From assembly GCF_000372805.1 (NCBI RefSeq), contig NZ_KB889878.1, positions 1-52,502 on the forward strand: 52,502 nucleotides of DNA, read 5' to 3'. This document shows positions 23,103 to 32,297 of this stretch, in pieces. The position numbers were made by a program, and so were the translations under genes. The notes beneath the pieces were generated by a model. That model worked only from the letters and a program-made list of their open reading frames with translations, ran no database searches and was not told the DNA's origin. Numbering within the stretch: the stretch's first letter is position 1; every line of letters begins with the position of its first letter. This DNA comes from Marinobacter gelidimuriae (GTDB lineage: Bacteria; Pseudomonadota; Gammaproteobacteria; Pseudomonadales; Oleiphilaceae).

Positions 23103-24332
23103 TTACCCTCTTCCCATGGCAGCGCCTCCCAGATCCCATATAGGCAGAAACACACCCAATGCCAGAATCAGAACCAGCACGCCCATGGCCACAATCAGTA
23201 TCGGTTCGATCGATTCCGCCAGCCGCTTGAGGCTGTAATCCACGTCTTCATCGTAAAAGTCTGCCACGTTAACCAGCATGTCGTCTACGGCGCCGGTTTC
23301 TTCGCCAACGGCAATCATCTGCAGAATCAGCGGCGTGAACATGTCGCTTTGGCGGGCTGCGCGCAACAGGCTTTCGCCACGTTCAATACTGGCCCGCATC
23401 TCTTTCAGGTGTTTGGATATCCAGGCATTGTCTGTGGCGCCTGACACCACGGTGAGCGCAATGGTCACGGGCATACCCGCCGACAGCATACTGGCGAAGT
23501 TGCGGGCGAATCGGCTCAGGGTGATGAGTTCCAGCAGCGGGCCGATAATGGGCATCTTCAGTTTGTACCGGTCCCAGATTAGCTCGCCTTGCTTTGTCTG
23601 CTTCCACCGGCGTATTAACACCGTGGCTGCGGCAATGCTAAACAACATGATGTACCAGTAGCTCAGAAGAAAATTAGAGGTGCCTACCAGCACTTGGGTA
23701 AGAAACGGCAGGTCTGCGCCCAGTTTACTGAACACAGAGGCAAACTTTGGGATTACCAAAAAGTTTACCACCATTAAAGCCCCAAGTAATGCAATCATTA
23801 CAAATGTGGGATAACGCATTGCCTGTGTGAGGCGGCGCTTGGTGTCGCGCTCCAGCTCCAGAATGCTAGACAGGCGTTTGAAGGCGTCATCCAGTTGTCC
23901 GGTATTCTCGCCCACGTGAATCATGGCGATAAACAATTCGGAAAACACCTTCGGATGGGCCTGCATGGAGGTGGCCATGGTGGAGCCCCCTTCCAGCCGG
24001 TCGGTCACGTCGTTCAGCACGTCACTGAACACCTCAGAGCGGGAGGTATCCGCCAGGCCGCGCAGGGTTTGTATCAGCGGGATGCCGGCCTTGGTGAGCG
24101 CGTGCATCTGGCGGCAGAATACGATCAGCTCGTCCAGGGTGACTTTTTTGCGAAAAATGGGCAGGTTGTTTAGCTGCGCAATCAGGGATTCGCTCTGCTC
24201 CTGTTCGCGAATAGACAAAGGCGTAATATCCCGTCGCATAAGCTCGGACGCCGCAGCTTCTGGGCTCGGCGCTGACAGATCGCCCTGGTGCACGCCCCCG
24301 CTGCTGTCCTTACCCCGGTAACTGAACTGCAT
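23103..24332 (-). CDS. mshG: MSHA inner-membrane platform protein MshG
   Basis: 409 residues, a GspF/PilC-family platform protein. There are two homologous T2SSF domains (about 70-190 and 275-395), each with a conserved MxxVGExTGxLDxxF-type motif (MIHVGENTGQLDDAF and MIAVGEETGAVDDML). Three membrane spans are seen near 175-195, 225-245 and 375-400. The short N-terminal domain starts MQFSYRGKDSSGGVHQGDL. It anchors the assembly ATPase MshE and drives pilin extraction from the inner membrane. Its start overlaps the mshE stop by one base. Confidence 0.95.
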   Translation of the reverse strand: MQFSYRGKDSSGGVHQGDLSAPSPEAAASELMRRDITPLSIREQEQSESLIAQLNNLPIFRKKVTLDELIVFCRQMHALTKAGIPLIQTLRGLADTSRSEVFSDVLNDVTDRLEGGSTMATSMQAHPKVFSELFIAMIHVGENTGQLDDAFKRLSSILELERDTKRRLTQAMRYPTFVMIALLGALMVVNFLVIPKFASVFSKLGADLPFLTQVLVGTSNFLLSYWYIMLFSIAAATVLIRRWKQTKQGELIWDRYKLKMPIIGPLLELITLSRFARNFASMLSAGMPVTIALTVVSGATDNAWISKHLKEMRASIERGESLLRAARQSDMFTPLILQMIAVGEETGAVDDMLVNVADFYDEDVDYSLKRLAESIEPILIVAMGVLVLILALGVFLPIWDLGGAAMGRG

Positions 24333-26125
24333 CAGGTGCCGCCCCCACTTTGCCCATCAGCCTGCACGGGTGTGTCGCGAGCGGGCGAAAGCAAAGGCGC
24401 TTCCTCCAGGGAGATGTCGCCCTCGGAGGTCGCGGCTACTTTGGCCACTTCTTCCAGGGTGGTAATGCCTTGCAGGGCAAAGTCCATGGCACACAGGCCA
24501 AGCGGGCGGTACAGGCGGCTTTTGCGGGCTTCGCGGGTAAATCCGGACAGGTCTTTGCGCCGCAGGGCATCCAGCATGTTTTCATTCATTTCCAGCATTT
24601 CGTACACACCCAGCCGCCCAAAGTAGCCGCTGTTGCCACATTGATAGCAACCGCGACCCTGAACAAAGCCCCCCTCCAAATCCAGTGGGGCCAGATCAAA
24701 CTGGCTCAGCCAGACTTTTTCCTGACCGGTAGGCTGATAAGGCTCGCGGCAAGTCCCACACACCTTACGTACCAGGCGCTGGGCTACCACGCCCAGAAGC
24801 GAGCTGGCCACCAGGAAGGGTTCCACGCCCATGTCGATCAGGCGCATGGCACTGCTGATGGAATCGTTGGTGTGCAGGGTAGAAAGCACCAGGTGGCCGG
24901 TCATGGCCGCGCGCAGGCCGATTTCCGCGGTTTCGTGGTCGCGCATTTCGCCTATCAAAATGATGTCCGGGTCTTGACGCAGGGCCGAGCGCAGCACGTT
25001 GGCGAATTCAAGGCCGATTTTCGGATTGACCTGTACCTGGGTGATACGCGGCAGTCGGTATTCCACCGGATCTTCCGCGGTGATGATCTTCACTTCCGGG
25101 CGGTTCAGTTCCGTCAGCGCGCCATACAGAGTGGTGGTTTTACCACTGCCCGTGGGGCCGGTGACCAGAATCATGCCGTGGGGCTTTTTGATCAGGCGGC
25201 GGAAATTTTCGAGCAGCGCTGGCGGCATGCCGGTATTGTCCAGGTTGAGTATGCCCTGACTCTGGTCCAGCAAACGCATAACCACAGATTCGCCGAACTG
25301 ACCGGGCATGGTGGACACCCGCACGTCAATACTGCGGCCCTTGACCCGAACGTTGAAACGGCCGTCTTGGGGAATTCGTTTCTCGGAAATGTTCAGTCCG
25401 GCCATCAATTTCAGGCGCAGCACCAAGGCGGAGTTCACCCGCTTCTCCTTCATTACCTGTTCCTGCAGCACGCCATCTATGCGCTGGCGGATGCGCACCA
25501 CCGCCTCATCAGGCTCGATATGAATATCGGAACTGCGAGCCTGTATCGCGTCCTCAAACAGGGTTTGTAGCAACTTGACCACCGGCGCCTCAGCGCTTTC
25601 GGATTCAGCACTGAGACCGGCCAGATCGAAGGCATCGTTGCCCAGTTCGTCGTCCAAATCTTCTGCCAGCGAGGCTATCTCGGCGGTGCGGCGGTAAATC
25701 AGGTCGAGGGTATTCAGCAATTCGCTTTCCCGCACAACGGCCTGCTTGACCGGCTGTTTGAGCACCCGTACCAGCTCGTCGTAGGCAAAAATATCCAGCG
25801 GGTCCGCCATGCCCACCAGAAGTTCACCCCTTTTTTCGGACAGCACAATGCTGCGGAAACGGCGGGCCAGGGCTTCTGGCAGTTTCTTGACCAGATCGTT
25901 GTTGAACTGGAAATGGCGCAGCTGCACAAAGGGCACGTCCAACTGACGCGAAAGGATGTTGAGGAGGTTGTCTTCTTCAACATAACCCAGGTCTATCAAG
26001 GTATGACCCAGCTTCTTCCCTGTGTCCTCCTGCTCACTCAGTGCGGTCGTCAACTGTTGCTCGGTGATGACGTCGTTCTGAAACAACAGGTCACCTATAC
26101 GGATTTTTTTCTTTGCTTCAGCCAT
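24332..26125 (-). CDS. mshE: MSHA pilus assembly ATPase MshE
   Basis: 597 residues, a GspE/PilB-family hexameric ATPase. The N-terminal MshEN domain (about 1-145) shows the paired motifs KLGHTLIDLGYVEEDNLLNILSRQL and DVPFVQL, which in this family bind cyclic di-GMP. The ATPase domain has Walker A GPTGSGKT (323-330), an Asp box (IITAEDPVEY), Walker B DIILIGEMRD (about 387-396) and the His box (HLVLSTLHTND). A tetra-Cys zinc site follows (CGTC and CYQCGNSGY, about 460-510). It powers pilus extension at the inner membrane through MshG. Extension is probably raised by c-di-GMP, linking surface attachment to that second messenger (known for the Vibrio protein, inferred here). Confidence 0.96.
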   Translation of the reverse strand: MAEAKKKIRIGDLLFQNDVITEQQLTTALSEQEDTGKKLGHTLIDLGYVEEDNLLNILSRQLDVPFVQLRHFQFNNDLVKKLPEALARRFRSIVLSEKRGELLVGMADPLDIFAYDELVRVLKQPVKQAVVRESELLNTLDLIYRRTAEIASLAEDLDDELGNDAFDLAGLSAESESAEAPVVKLLQTLFEDAIQARSSDIHIEPDEAVVRIRQRIDGVLQEQVMKEKRVNSALVLRLKLMAGLNISEKRIPQDGRFNVRVKGRSIDVRVSTMPGQFGESVVMRLLDQSQGILNLDNTGMPPALLENFRRLIKKPHGMILVTGPTGSGKTTTLYGALTELNRPEVKIITAEDPVEYRLPRITQVQVNPKIGLEFANVLRSALRQDPDIILIGEMRDHETAEIGLRAAMTGHLVLSTLHTNDSISSAMRLIDMGVEPFLVASSLLGVVAQRLVRKVCGTCREPYQPTGQEKVWLSQFDLAPLDLEGGFVQGRGCYQCGNSGYFGRLGVYEMLEMNENMLDALRRKDLSGFTREARKSRLYRPLGLCAMDFALQGITTLEEVAKVAATSEGDISLEEAPLLSPARDTPVQADGQSGGGT

Positions 26126-26128
26126 GAA

Positions 26129-27181
26129 TCATCCTGCTCCCAATGCCTGTAGCCGCTGACGCACATAGTCCGCCAGCGAACGGGGCAGCCCCGGTAGTTC
26201 AGCTGCCTGCCGGTAAGCCGTGGCCGCGTCGGCCCGCTCACCCTGGGCTTCCAGAGAAATCGCCAGCCCGACCCACCAGGGGGCCTGGCTGTCATCCCAG
26301 GCAATCAATTCGGCCCAGTAACGAGCGGCTTTGGTATTTTCTCCTTGCTGCTGCAGCAGCGTCGCAAGGGTAACCCGGTATTCTGCATGGTCTTGCACCG
26401 GCGGCAGGTTTGAGTTGAGCGTGTCGACGGCCGTCGCCAGGTCGTTGTTGGCGTGCAATGCCCGGGCTTTCAGAAGCCGTAATCTGGAATACTCGGCCGT
26501 CACGTCTTCAGGCAGCCAGCCAAGGGCCTGATTCGGCTTACCGTCCACCAGAAGCGCTCTGGCCACCACATAGCGACTGCGGGGTGCGGTTTGCACTTGT
26601 GTCAGTGCCGCAAGGCCACGCTCGGCGGCGGTGATGTTGCCCTGTGCTACCAGGCGCTCCAGCTTCCTTGCGCGGCTTCTGTCTGCAACGGCCGGGGTCT
26701 CCGGCACGTATTTGACGCCGGCGGTGGAGACCTCTTCAGGCGGTGTTTCTTCTGCTTTGACGGCTATTTTGGCGGCTATTGTTTTCTGCCTGGCAGGAGC
26801 CTCTTGCGCAGTGGATGAGGGTGAGGGTACGGCTGAAGCAGGAGGTGATCGTGCGGCTGAAGGCTCAGGCTGAGAAGCGGATGCCAGCGCTTTCACAGGT
26901 TCGTTTTCTGGCCTTTGATCCACGGCAATCGCGGCCGTTCTCTGAATACGGTGATTCGGTGTTGGCTCACTCTCCACAACCAGCGGCTCCGCTGATGAAC
27001 TGTCTGCAAGCATCCAATAGCCGCCCATGACGGCGATGAGTAACACCCACATCACCACTGCGATCAACAGCAAAGGTTTGCCGTTGTGGGGCGGTTGCTG
27101 TTCACCCACATAGGCGCTTGTCGCCGCTGGCCGGTTCTGCCGCTGCTCGGCTGCGCGCAGGGCTTCATTGAGCAGGCTCAT
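26129..27181 (-). CDS. mshN: MSHA biogenesis protein MshN (TPR protein)
   Basis: 350 residues from ATG 27181, which overlaps the mshM stop as ATGA; an upstream GTG at 27187 is less likely. The cytoplasmic tail (MSLLNEALRAAEQRQ) is followed by one membrane span (about 35-57, LLLIAVVMWVLLIAVMGGYWML). After this comes a Pro/Ala/Glu-rich linker (about 60-165), then tetratricopeptide repeats to the C-terminus (KLERLVAQGNITAAERGLAALTQ, then RLRLLKARALHANNDLATAVDTLNS). The TPR part should lie in the periplasm and probably helps secretin assembly or connects it to the inner-membrane complex. Confidence 0.9.
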   Translation of the reverse strand: MSLLNEALRAAEQRQNRPAATSAYVGEQQPPHNGKPLLLIAVVMWVLLIAVMGGYWMLADSSSAEPLVVESEPTPNHRIQRTAAIAVDQRPENEPVKALASASQPEPSAARSPPASAVPSPSSTAQEAPARQKTIAAKIAVKAEETPPEEVSTAGVKYVPETPAVADRSRARKLERLVAQGNITAAERGLAALTQVQTAPRSRYVVARALLVDGKPNQALGWLPEDVTAEYSRLRLLKARALHANNDLATAVDTLNSNLPPVQDHAEYRVTLATLLQQQGENTKAARYWAELIAWDDSQAPWWVGLAISLEAQGERADAATAYRQAAELPGLPRSLADYVRQRLQALGAG

Positions 27182-28017
27182 AACCACCTCGTCAGCAGGT
27201 TGGGCAAGCGGGCACTGTCGGTGTCACGGATCGCCTGCATCACGTGCCACCGACTGACCTGCCGGTCGCCCTGCCCCCATGCAGACAACAGGGCCTTGTG
27301 GGCGATGATGTTGACCAGCCGTGGAATGCCACCGGAGGAGCGGGAAATCAACCGCAGAGCCGGGGGGGAAAACAGGTTACCGCCGTTGTACCCGGCCAGT
27401 GCCAGCCGGTGCCTCAGATACTGTGCCACAGATGCCTTGTCCAATGGTGCCAGGCGGTACTGGAAGACGATTCGCTGTTGCAGCTGCCTCAGGCTTTGCC
27501 GCTGCAGCAGTTCATCCAGCTCGGGCTGGCCGAACAGTACCACCTGCAACAGCCGTGTACTTTCGGTTTCCAGATTGGTCAGTAAGCGCAGGGCCTCAAT
27601 GGTTTCCTCAGGCATCGCCTGGGCTTCATCGATCACCAGCACCGCTTGCCGTTGCTCCGTGGCCAGCGCAATCAGACGCTTGTTCAGCGCTTTGAGTATC
27701 TGGTGGGTGTTGGCACAGCGGGCCACATCCACACCCAGCTCTTCGGCCACCGTTTCATAGAGGGTGTCTGGTGTCAGGTGCGGGTTGGGTATATAGGCCG
27801 TATGTGCGTTCCGCTGCAGTTCATTGAGCAATAGGCGGCATAAGAGTGTTTTGCCCGTGCCGACCTCACCGGTAATTTTGATAAAGCCTTCGCGCTCACG
27901 CAACGCCACCAACAGCAACTCCAACGCGTCGCTATGACTGCGGGCCCGCAGGAAATAGCGAGTGTTGGGCGTTAGTGCAAACGGTGCTTCTTGCAGACCG
28001 AAATGGGATTCATACAT
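27178..28017 (-). CDS. mshM: MSHA biogenesis ATPase MshM (ExeA-like)
   Basis: 279 residues from ATG 28017, one base after the mshL stop. Alignment with the family start MYxxHFGLxxxPFxLTPNTxYF fixes this start; the longer open frame is read from within mshL. It is an AAA-type ATPase of the ExeA/GspA class: Walker A GEVGTGKT (50-57), Walker B VLVIDEAQAM (about 126-135), and an Arg-rich sensor region near the C-terminus (SGGIPRLVNIIAHKALLSAW). ExeA-type ATPases reshape peptidoglycan or place the secretin, which fits its place directly after mshL. Confidence 0.93.
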   Translation of the reverse strand: MYESHFGLQEAPFALTPNTRYFLRARSHSDALELLLVALREREGFIKITGEVGTGKTLLCRLLLNELQRNAHTAYIPNPHLTPDTLYETVAEELGVDVARCANTHQILKALNKRLIALATEQRQAVLVIDEAQAMPEETIEALRLLTNLETESTRLLQVVLFGQPELDELLQRQSLRQLQQRIVFQYRLAPLDKASVAQYLRHRLALAGYNGGNLFSPPALRLISRSSGGIPRLVNIIAHKALLSAWGQGDRQVSRWHVMQAIRDTDSARLPNLLTRWL

Positions 28018-28018
28018 G

Positions 28019-29728
28019 CTAGCGCGAGGCTTTCTCCGGTTGGGGTTTGACAGACTGGGACGACTCCAGTAGTTCCCGCAGAACCTGCATTCGCTCACGG
28101 CTGGACGACACGTCAGCTCTCATCTGCTCGCTACCTGTAACCACCGGCCGCAGCAGAATAACCAGCTCGCTTTTGCGGGACTGAAAGCTGCGCTGTTTGA
28201 ACAGCTCCCCAAACAGCGGGATGTCGCTGAGAAAAGGCACGGCCGAATTGCTGTCTTCGCTGGAGTCCTGGATCAGCCCGCCGATCACCACAATCTGGCC
28301 GCTTTCGGCACGGATCACACTGTCGGTCTCGCGCACGGTGCTGCGCGCCAGGGGCAGGACTACGTCACGGTCGCCGACAGTGATGATTTTTTGCTGGTCG
28401 CTGACTTCGCTAACCGACGGATGAACGTGCAAGGTAATCGCGCCGTCTTCGGCAATCTGGGGGGTCACGTCCAGGGAAATACCGGAGAAAAACGGTGTCA
28501 GTTCAACGGAAGTAGATGTCCGGTCCGTCGTCGCGCCCGCCGTATTGTTGTCATCGAAGTCAATATCGGTCACGAAGAACTCGTCAGTGCCCACCTTGAT
28601 CACGGCTTTCTGGTTGTTTACGGTAGAAATTCGCGGGCTGGAGAGTATCTGCACATTGCCTTGCTCGCCCAACAGTTGGATAAGCCCGGTAAAGGTGCCT
28701 TCCTGGAAGGTGGCGGAGAACAATCCGCCAATATCGGCGGTTTTTATCGCCTGCCCGGCCAGTGATTGAGCGGTAAATTCGGCCGGCAAACCGTCGCTCG
28801 CCGTTACCGAAGAGGCACTCTGGATATCAGACCAGTTGATTCCCTGCTGATACCCCTCGTTCAGGCCAATCTCCAGAATCTTGGCCTCCAGAACAACTTG
28901 CCGCTGTATGATCAGCTGGGTGCGGCGCAGGTACTCGCCCACCTGCCTGAGGGACTCACCGCTGGCACGTACCATAACCAGGCCCGAACCTGCGTTGACG
29001 ATCACCTGGCTACCGTTATCGGTTCCGATGATCATCTTCAGGGAACGCTCGATACCCTGCCAGAAATCAGATTCGGTCTCTGTGGAAATCCGCGTCCCCA
29101 CCAGGTTGGCTGTGCTGCTGTCGCTCGAGCCGCCCGAGTTGGAACCGGCGTCGTTTGAGTTGTCTCGCGAGCTGCTGACCTGGCCGGAACTGACACGGGT
29201 TTCGGAACCGCCGCTGCGCTTGAAGTTCAGATAGTCAATCGAGAATAGCTGTGTCTGAATACTGTCTGCCCTTACCTGAAACAGGCGGCCATTGCGCTGG
29301 ATATCCAGGCCGTAGAGGTCGCCGGTGATGTCCATGACCTCGGGCACGGTGACGTCGCGCAGGCGCAGATCAATAATGGCGTCAACATCGGGGTGAATCA
29401 CCACGTTGTAACGACTTTCTACCACCAACGCTTCAAAAAAGGGACCGGCATCAAGCCCGCTCGCATTGACGTTGAACCGGTCTTCGTCATCTGCCACGGA
29501 GGACAAGGAAGGCATCAGTGCGGCGCTGACGTTTTCGGGTACGCCGGCCGGCCGCTGTTCCGCTTCACCGTGTTCTGTCTGACCAGTCTCGGCCTGGGCC
29601 ATGGCCGCATCAATCGCGGCGGCGGTATCTGTCGAGGTGGCCTGACTGGTACGCATCAACGGATTGTTGCTGCAGGCACTCAGAAGTATGGCCGGCAGCA
29701 ATATCAGAAACGTTCGGTTCAATGTCAT
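28019..29728 (-). CDS. mshL: MSHA outer-membrane secretin MshL
   Basis: 569 residues. A lipoprotein signal with lipobox LLSAC (Cys19) indicates a self-piloted secretin. An STN-like domain (about 75-145, NVVIHPDVDAIIDLRLRDVTVPEVMDI) and an N1-like domain follow, interrupted by a Ser/Asn/Gly-rich loop (about 175-207, SSGQVSSSRDNSNDAGSNSG...). The C-terminal secretin domain (about 330-545) contains VQILSSPRISTVNNQKAVIKVG and the signature VPFLSDIPLFGELFKQRSFQSRKSELVILLRPVV. The last 30 residues are a short tail. It forms the multimeric outer-membrane gate for the MSHA pilus. Confidence 0.95.
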   Translation of the reverse strand: MTLNRTFLILLPAILLSACSNNPLMRTSQATSTDTAAAIDAAMAQAETGQTEHGEAEQRPAGVPENVSAALMPSLSSVADDEDRFNVNASGLDAGPFFEALVVESRYNVVIHPDVDAIIDLRLRDVTVPEVMDITGDLYGLDIQRNGRLFQVRADSIQTQLFSIDYLNFKRSGGSETRVSSGQVSSSRDNSNDAGSNSGGSSDSSTANLVGTRISTETESDFWQGIERSLKMIIGTDNGSQVIVNAGSGLVMVRASGESLRQVGEYLRRTQLIIQRQVVLEAKILEIGLNEGYQQGINWSDIQSASSVTASDGLPAEFTAQSLAGQAIKTADIGGLFSATFQEGTFTGLIQLLGEQGNVQILSSPRISTVNNQKAVIKVGTDEFFVTDIDFDDNNTAGATTDRTSTSVELTPFFSGISLDVTPQIAEDGAITLHVHPSVSEVSDQQKIITVGDRDVVLPLARSTVRETDSVIRAESGQIVVIGGLIQDSSEDSNSAVPFLSDIPLFGELFKQRSFQSRKSELVILLRPVVTGSEQMRADVSSSRERMQVLRELLESSQSVKPQPEKASR

Positions 29729-29745
29729 AGCAGCTCGTTTGCCTG

Positions 29746-30060
29746 TTATTGCAAACTCCGCACCTGCGGAAGGGGTTCAAAGCGTAAAACGCGCACGCTT
29801 CCCTGGTCGACCAGCTCTACCCGGTCCGGGTGGATTCGCTGAATGCGAACGCCGTCGAATGCCTGCCCTTCCTGGCGGGCCACACCGTCGATAACCGCCA
29901 CCCTGCGATCATTACCAATAAATATCGACGCTAGCGAAAATTCTTTTTGCGGTACCTGAGCCTGCGGCGTGGCACCAAAGCCATTGGGGCGGGTTGGATC
30001 TTTCAGGGCCAAGGCATTTGAGGCTGTCAGCGCCAGCATGATGATCAATAACAACCTCAT
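29746..30060 (-). CDS. mshK: MSHA biogenesis protein MshK (PilP-like)
   Basis: 104 residues. Residues 1-18 form a signal peptide (MRLLLIIMLALTASNALA). The mature part begins LKDPTRPNGFGATPQ, the DPTRP motif typical of MshK and of the C-terminal domain of GspC/PilP proteins. A small beta domain follows (LASIFIGNDRRVAVIDGVARQEGQAF, then GVRIQRIHPDRVELVDQGSVRVLRFE). By homology it links the inner-membrane assembly complex to the secretin MshL, encoded 17 bp downstream. Confidence 0.88.
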   Translation of the reverse strand: MRLLLIIMLALTASNALALKDPTRPNGFGATPQAQVPQKEFSLASIFIGNDRRVAVIDGVARQEGQAFDGVRIQRIHPDRVELVDQGSVRVLRFEPLPQVRSLQ

Positions 30061-30075
30061 ATCACACGCTCCATG

Positions 30076-30786
30076 TCATACTCCCAGCCATGCGCGATCC
30101 ATGCTCAGGGTTCGAACGCGAATCCGGACTTCGCTGTCCGGATAGTTGCTGGCATCGTATTCCAGCAGCACCCAGCCCAGGCGGACGTCCATGGCTTCGA
30201 GCGTATTCAGATACGCAAGCACATTCATGTAGCCGCCGCGCAGAACAATTTCCGCGTCGTGAGCAAACAGCAGCGGCTCTGCCGGCTCGCCGGTGTCACC
30301 GTCGGCGCTATTGCCGTCACTGTCCCCGGTGCTTTCGCGTTGCCGGTCGAATACCGGCACCGGCGCCAGCAGGTTCAGGCCCAGCAGCTCCAATGGGGCC
30401 TGAGCCGCGAGCATATCCCGCAGCAGCACAACCATCGCCTGGGGAGCAATCAACCGCCCGGTGGTTTCGGCAAGTTCGTTATTCAGCCGTTCCAGCCTTT
30501 GCTGCCGCGCCGCGAGTTGGCTTCTTAACACCTGTGACGGGTCAAACGCCAACTGTTCTGTCAGCTGCGTTTGCTGCTCCAGCAAGGATGCGTGGCTGGC
30601 CGACAAGGCTGCCTGACGGGACCGAAGCTGTTCGTTGTTCGCCATAAACGGAGCAATCGCAAGTTCCCAGCCGGCAAACAGAACCACCACGCAGGCGGTA
30701 ACGGTGAGTAAGGCCCGTTCGCGCACTGGCCGTTCGTTGAACCAGGCTGCGACTTTGTCAAACTGCAGGCGAAGCGCCGGTGTCAT
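30076..30786 (-). CDS. mshJ: MSHA biogenesis protein MshJ (PilO-like)
   Basis: 236 residues. A short cytoplasmic N-terminus (MTPALRLQFDKVAAWFNERPVRER) is followed by one membrane span (about 25-45, ALLTVTACVVVLFAGWELAI). A coiled-coil stretch follows (about 50-115, rich in Gln, Leu and Arg), then a ferredoxin-like periplasmic domain (PLELLGLNLLAPVPVF to the end). This layout is that of PilO/GspM proteins. The start overlaps the mshI stop as ATGA. It likely pairs with the C-terminal half of MshI in the inner-membrane alignment complex. Confidence 0.88.
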   Translation of the reverse strand: MTPALRLQFDKVAAWFNERPVRERALLTVTACVVVLFAGWELAIAPFMANNEQLRSRQAALSASHASLLEQQTQLTEQLAFDPSQVLRSQLAARQQRLERLNNELAETTGRLIAPQAMVVLLRDMLAAQAPLELLGLNLLAPVPVFDRQRESTGDSDGNSADGDTGEPAEPLLFAHDAEIVLRGGYMNVLAYLNTLEAMDVRLGWVLLEYDASNYPDSEVRIRVRTLSMDRAWLGV

Positions 30787-32297
30787 TGCGCGGCCTCCAG
30801 GGTGGAGCCTGAGGCTACCTGAAACTCAATCATGGCTCCGCTTTCTTCGCGGCCAAGCTGAAAACTGGCAAAGGTTTTCCCCGCAAAGGCCGGCTCGGCG
30901 CCCAGCTTTTCAAGATACACCGGCACCAGCCGGCCCGCCTGCGCCTTGCCCGCCAGGCCAACGTTGCCCTGGCGGGCGTCAAGTCGGATTTGCGTTAGCC
31001 ACAGGCCCGGCGGCACCTGGCGCGCCAGAGCCGATAGCGGCGCGGCAAACCCGCGGGTTTCTGCGGCAATCAGGTTTTCCACCCGGGCCAGCAATTGCTG
31101 GCGGCGCACCAGCGTTGCCGTCACGCGCTCAAGGGCCGCTTCGATGTCGGGATCGGGCTGGCGCGTCTCAATATTGCGGGTCAGCTGCTCCACGGCGCTC
31201 TGGAGCTGTTCATTCTGGCGCTGCAGAAGGTCTGCTTCTGCCTGCAACTGGGGCTGCTGATAGCGCACCACCCCCGCCGCCGTTGCAATCACAACCAGCG
31301 CCAGCACCAGAGCGGACAGGGCCGCGCCGGCCTGCAGTTTTTCCCGGCGCGGGCGCAGTTCGTCGGTGTAAAGGTCTACCTGCTGAAGAACGCCATTGGT
31401 TTTCCCGGCAACGGCCAGGCTGGCGCCCCAGGCGGTCAGGCAGCGGCTATCCGGGGGCGCATCCACATCAAAAGATGACCAGTCCAGCGTTTTAACCGTG
31501 GCAGCCACGTAGCTTGCCAGCATGGAGGACAGTGGCAGAACGTTGTCGCTGGCGACCAGTTTGATGACGGCGGGCGGCACCTGCCCTAACTGGCTTTCGT
31601 AGTAGTCCAGGGAGCGCTGCATTTCTAGCCCCAGTGATTGCACCGCGCTCTCCTGGCTGGAAGCATCGCGCAGATCGTCAGACGCTACGTCCAGCTTGCG
31701 CGACAGATACAGCGTGTTTCCCTTGCAGACGATCATTTGTCCGAAGCGTTCACGCATGTGAACCAGCGCCGTTCCGCGGCGATCAGGGTCAATGTAGGGC
31801 ACCAGATTGCGCAGCGCCAGCTCGGCGATATCTATCGAAACCAACGTAAGGCTGCTATTTTTAACCAGCTCAACCAGCTCGCTCACCAAAGACTTGCGCG
31901 CGGCGACCACGTTCAGCAGATTTCCTCGCCCGCGGGAAGCGTCTTCTGGAAAGGGAAACACGTCGGATACGGCGTCGGAGGGGTTAAAGTCGAGAACGTC
32001 CTTGAGCTTCCACTTCAGAGCGTCGCCCAGCTCTGATTCGTCAACGCCTTCCGGGCGCTCCAGCTGGAATACCTGGTACTGATCAAGCGGCAAAATGAGG
32101 GTGGCGTCTGCGCCCACCCAGCGGCGCTCGCTGGCAAGAGCGCCAAGAACGCTGCTCCGCTTTGCCGGTGAGCAATCCACAAAACCAGCGGAGCCCGCAG
32201 ACTCCGCCCAGGCGATACCGCTTGGGCGAACTTCCAGGTAGACGCGCTTGCGTCTACCTGGGCGGCGCAGGATTTTTGCAATGAAGCGCTGGACCAT
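30783..32297 (-). CDS. mshI: MSHA biogenesis protein MshI (PilM/PilN-like)
   Basis: 504 residues. The N-terminal ~310 residues form an actin-like, PilM/GspL-type cytoplasmic domain (KRVYLEVRPSGIAWAES, LPLDQYQVFQLERPEGVDESELGDALKWKLKDVL). A membrane span follows (about 325-345, LSALVLALVVIATAAGVVRY), then a coiled coil and a PilN-like periplasmic domain (PPGLWLTQIRLDARQGNVGLAGKA). PilM and PilN functions are thus fused in one chain, as usual for MshI. An Arg/Lys-rich N-terminus (RFIAKILRRPGRRKR) precedes the fold. The start codon shares its A with the ssb stop (TAATG), so this gene is read directly behind ssb. Confidence 0.88.
   Translation of the reverse strand: MVQRFIAKILRRPGRRKRVYLEVRPSGIAWAESAGSAGFVDCSPAKRSSVLGALASERRWVGADATLILPLDQYQVFQLERPEGVDESELGDALKWKLKDVLDFNPSDAVSDVFPFPEDASRGRGNLLNVVAARKSLVSELVELVKNSSLTLVSIDIAELALRNLVPYIDPDRRGTALVHMRERFGQMIVCKGNTLYLSRKLDVASDDLRDASSQESAVQSLGLEMQRSLDYYESQLGQVPPAVIKLVASDNVLPLSSMLASYVAATVKTLDWSSFDVDAPPDSRCLTAWGASLAVAGKTNGVLQQVDLYTDELRPRREKLQAGAALSALVLALVVIATAAGVVRYQQPQLQAEADLLQRQNEQLQSAVEQLTRNIETRQPDPDIEAALERVTATLVRRQQLLARVENLIAAETRGFAAPLSALARQVPPGLWLTQIRLDARQGNVGLAGKAQAGRLVPVYLEKLGAEPAFAGKTFASFQLGREESGAMIEFQVASGSTLEAAQ

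Noticed and set aside
24350..25570. A 406-codon plus-strand open frame opposite mshE
   Set aside because: mshE is unmistakable on the other strand; the frame is open because of codon bias in the GC-rich gene.
30635..31495. A Pro/Ala/Arg-rich plus-strand frame across mshJ and mshI
   Set aside because: Low-complexity translation antisense to two real genes, without a start signal.
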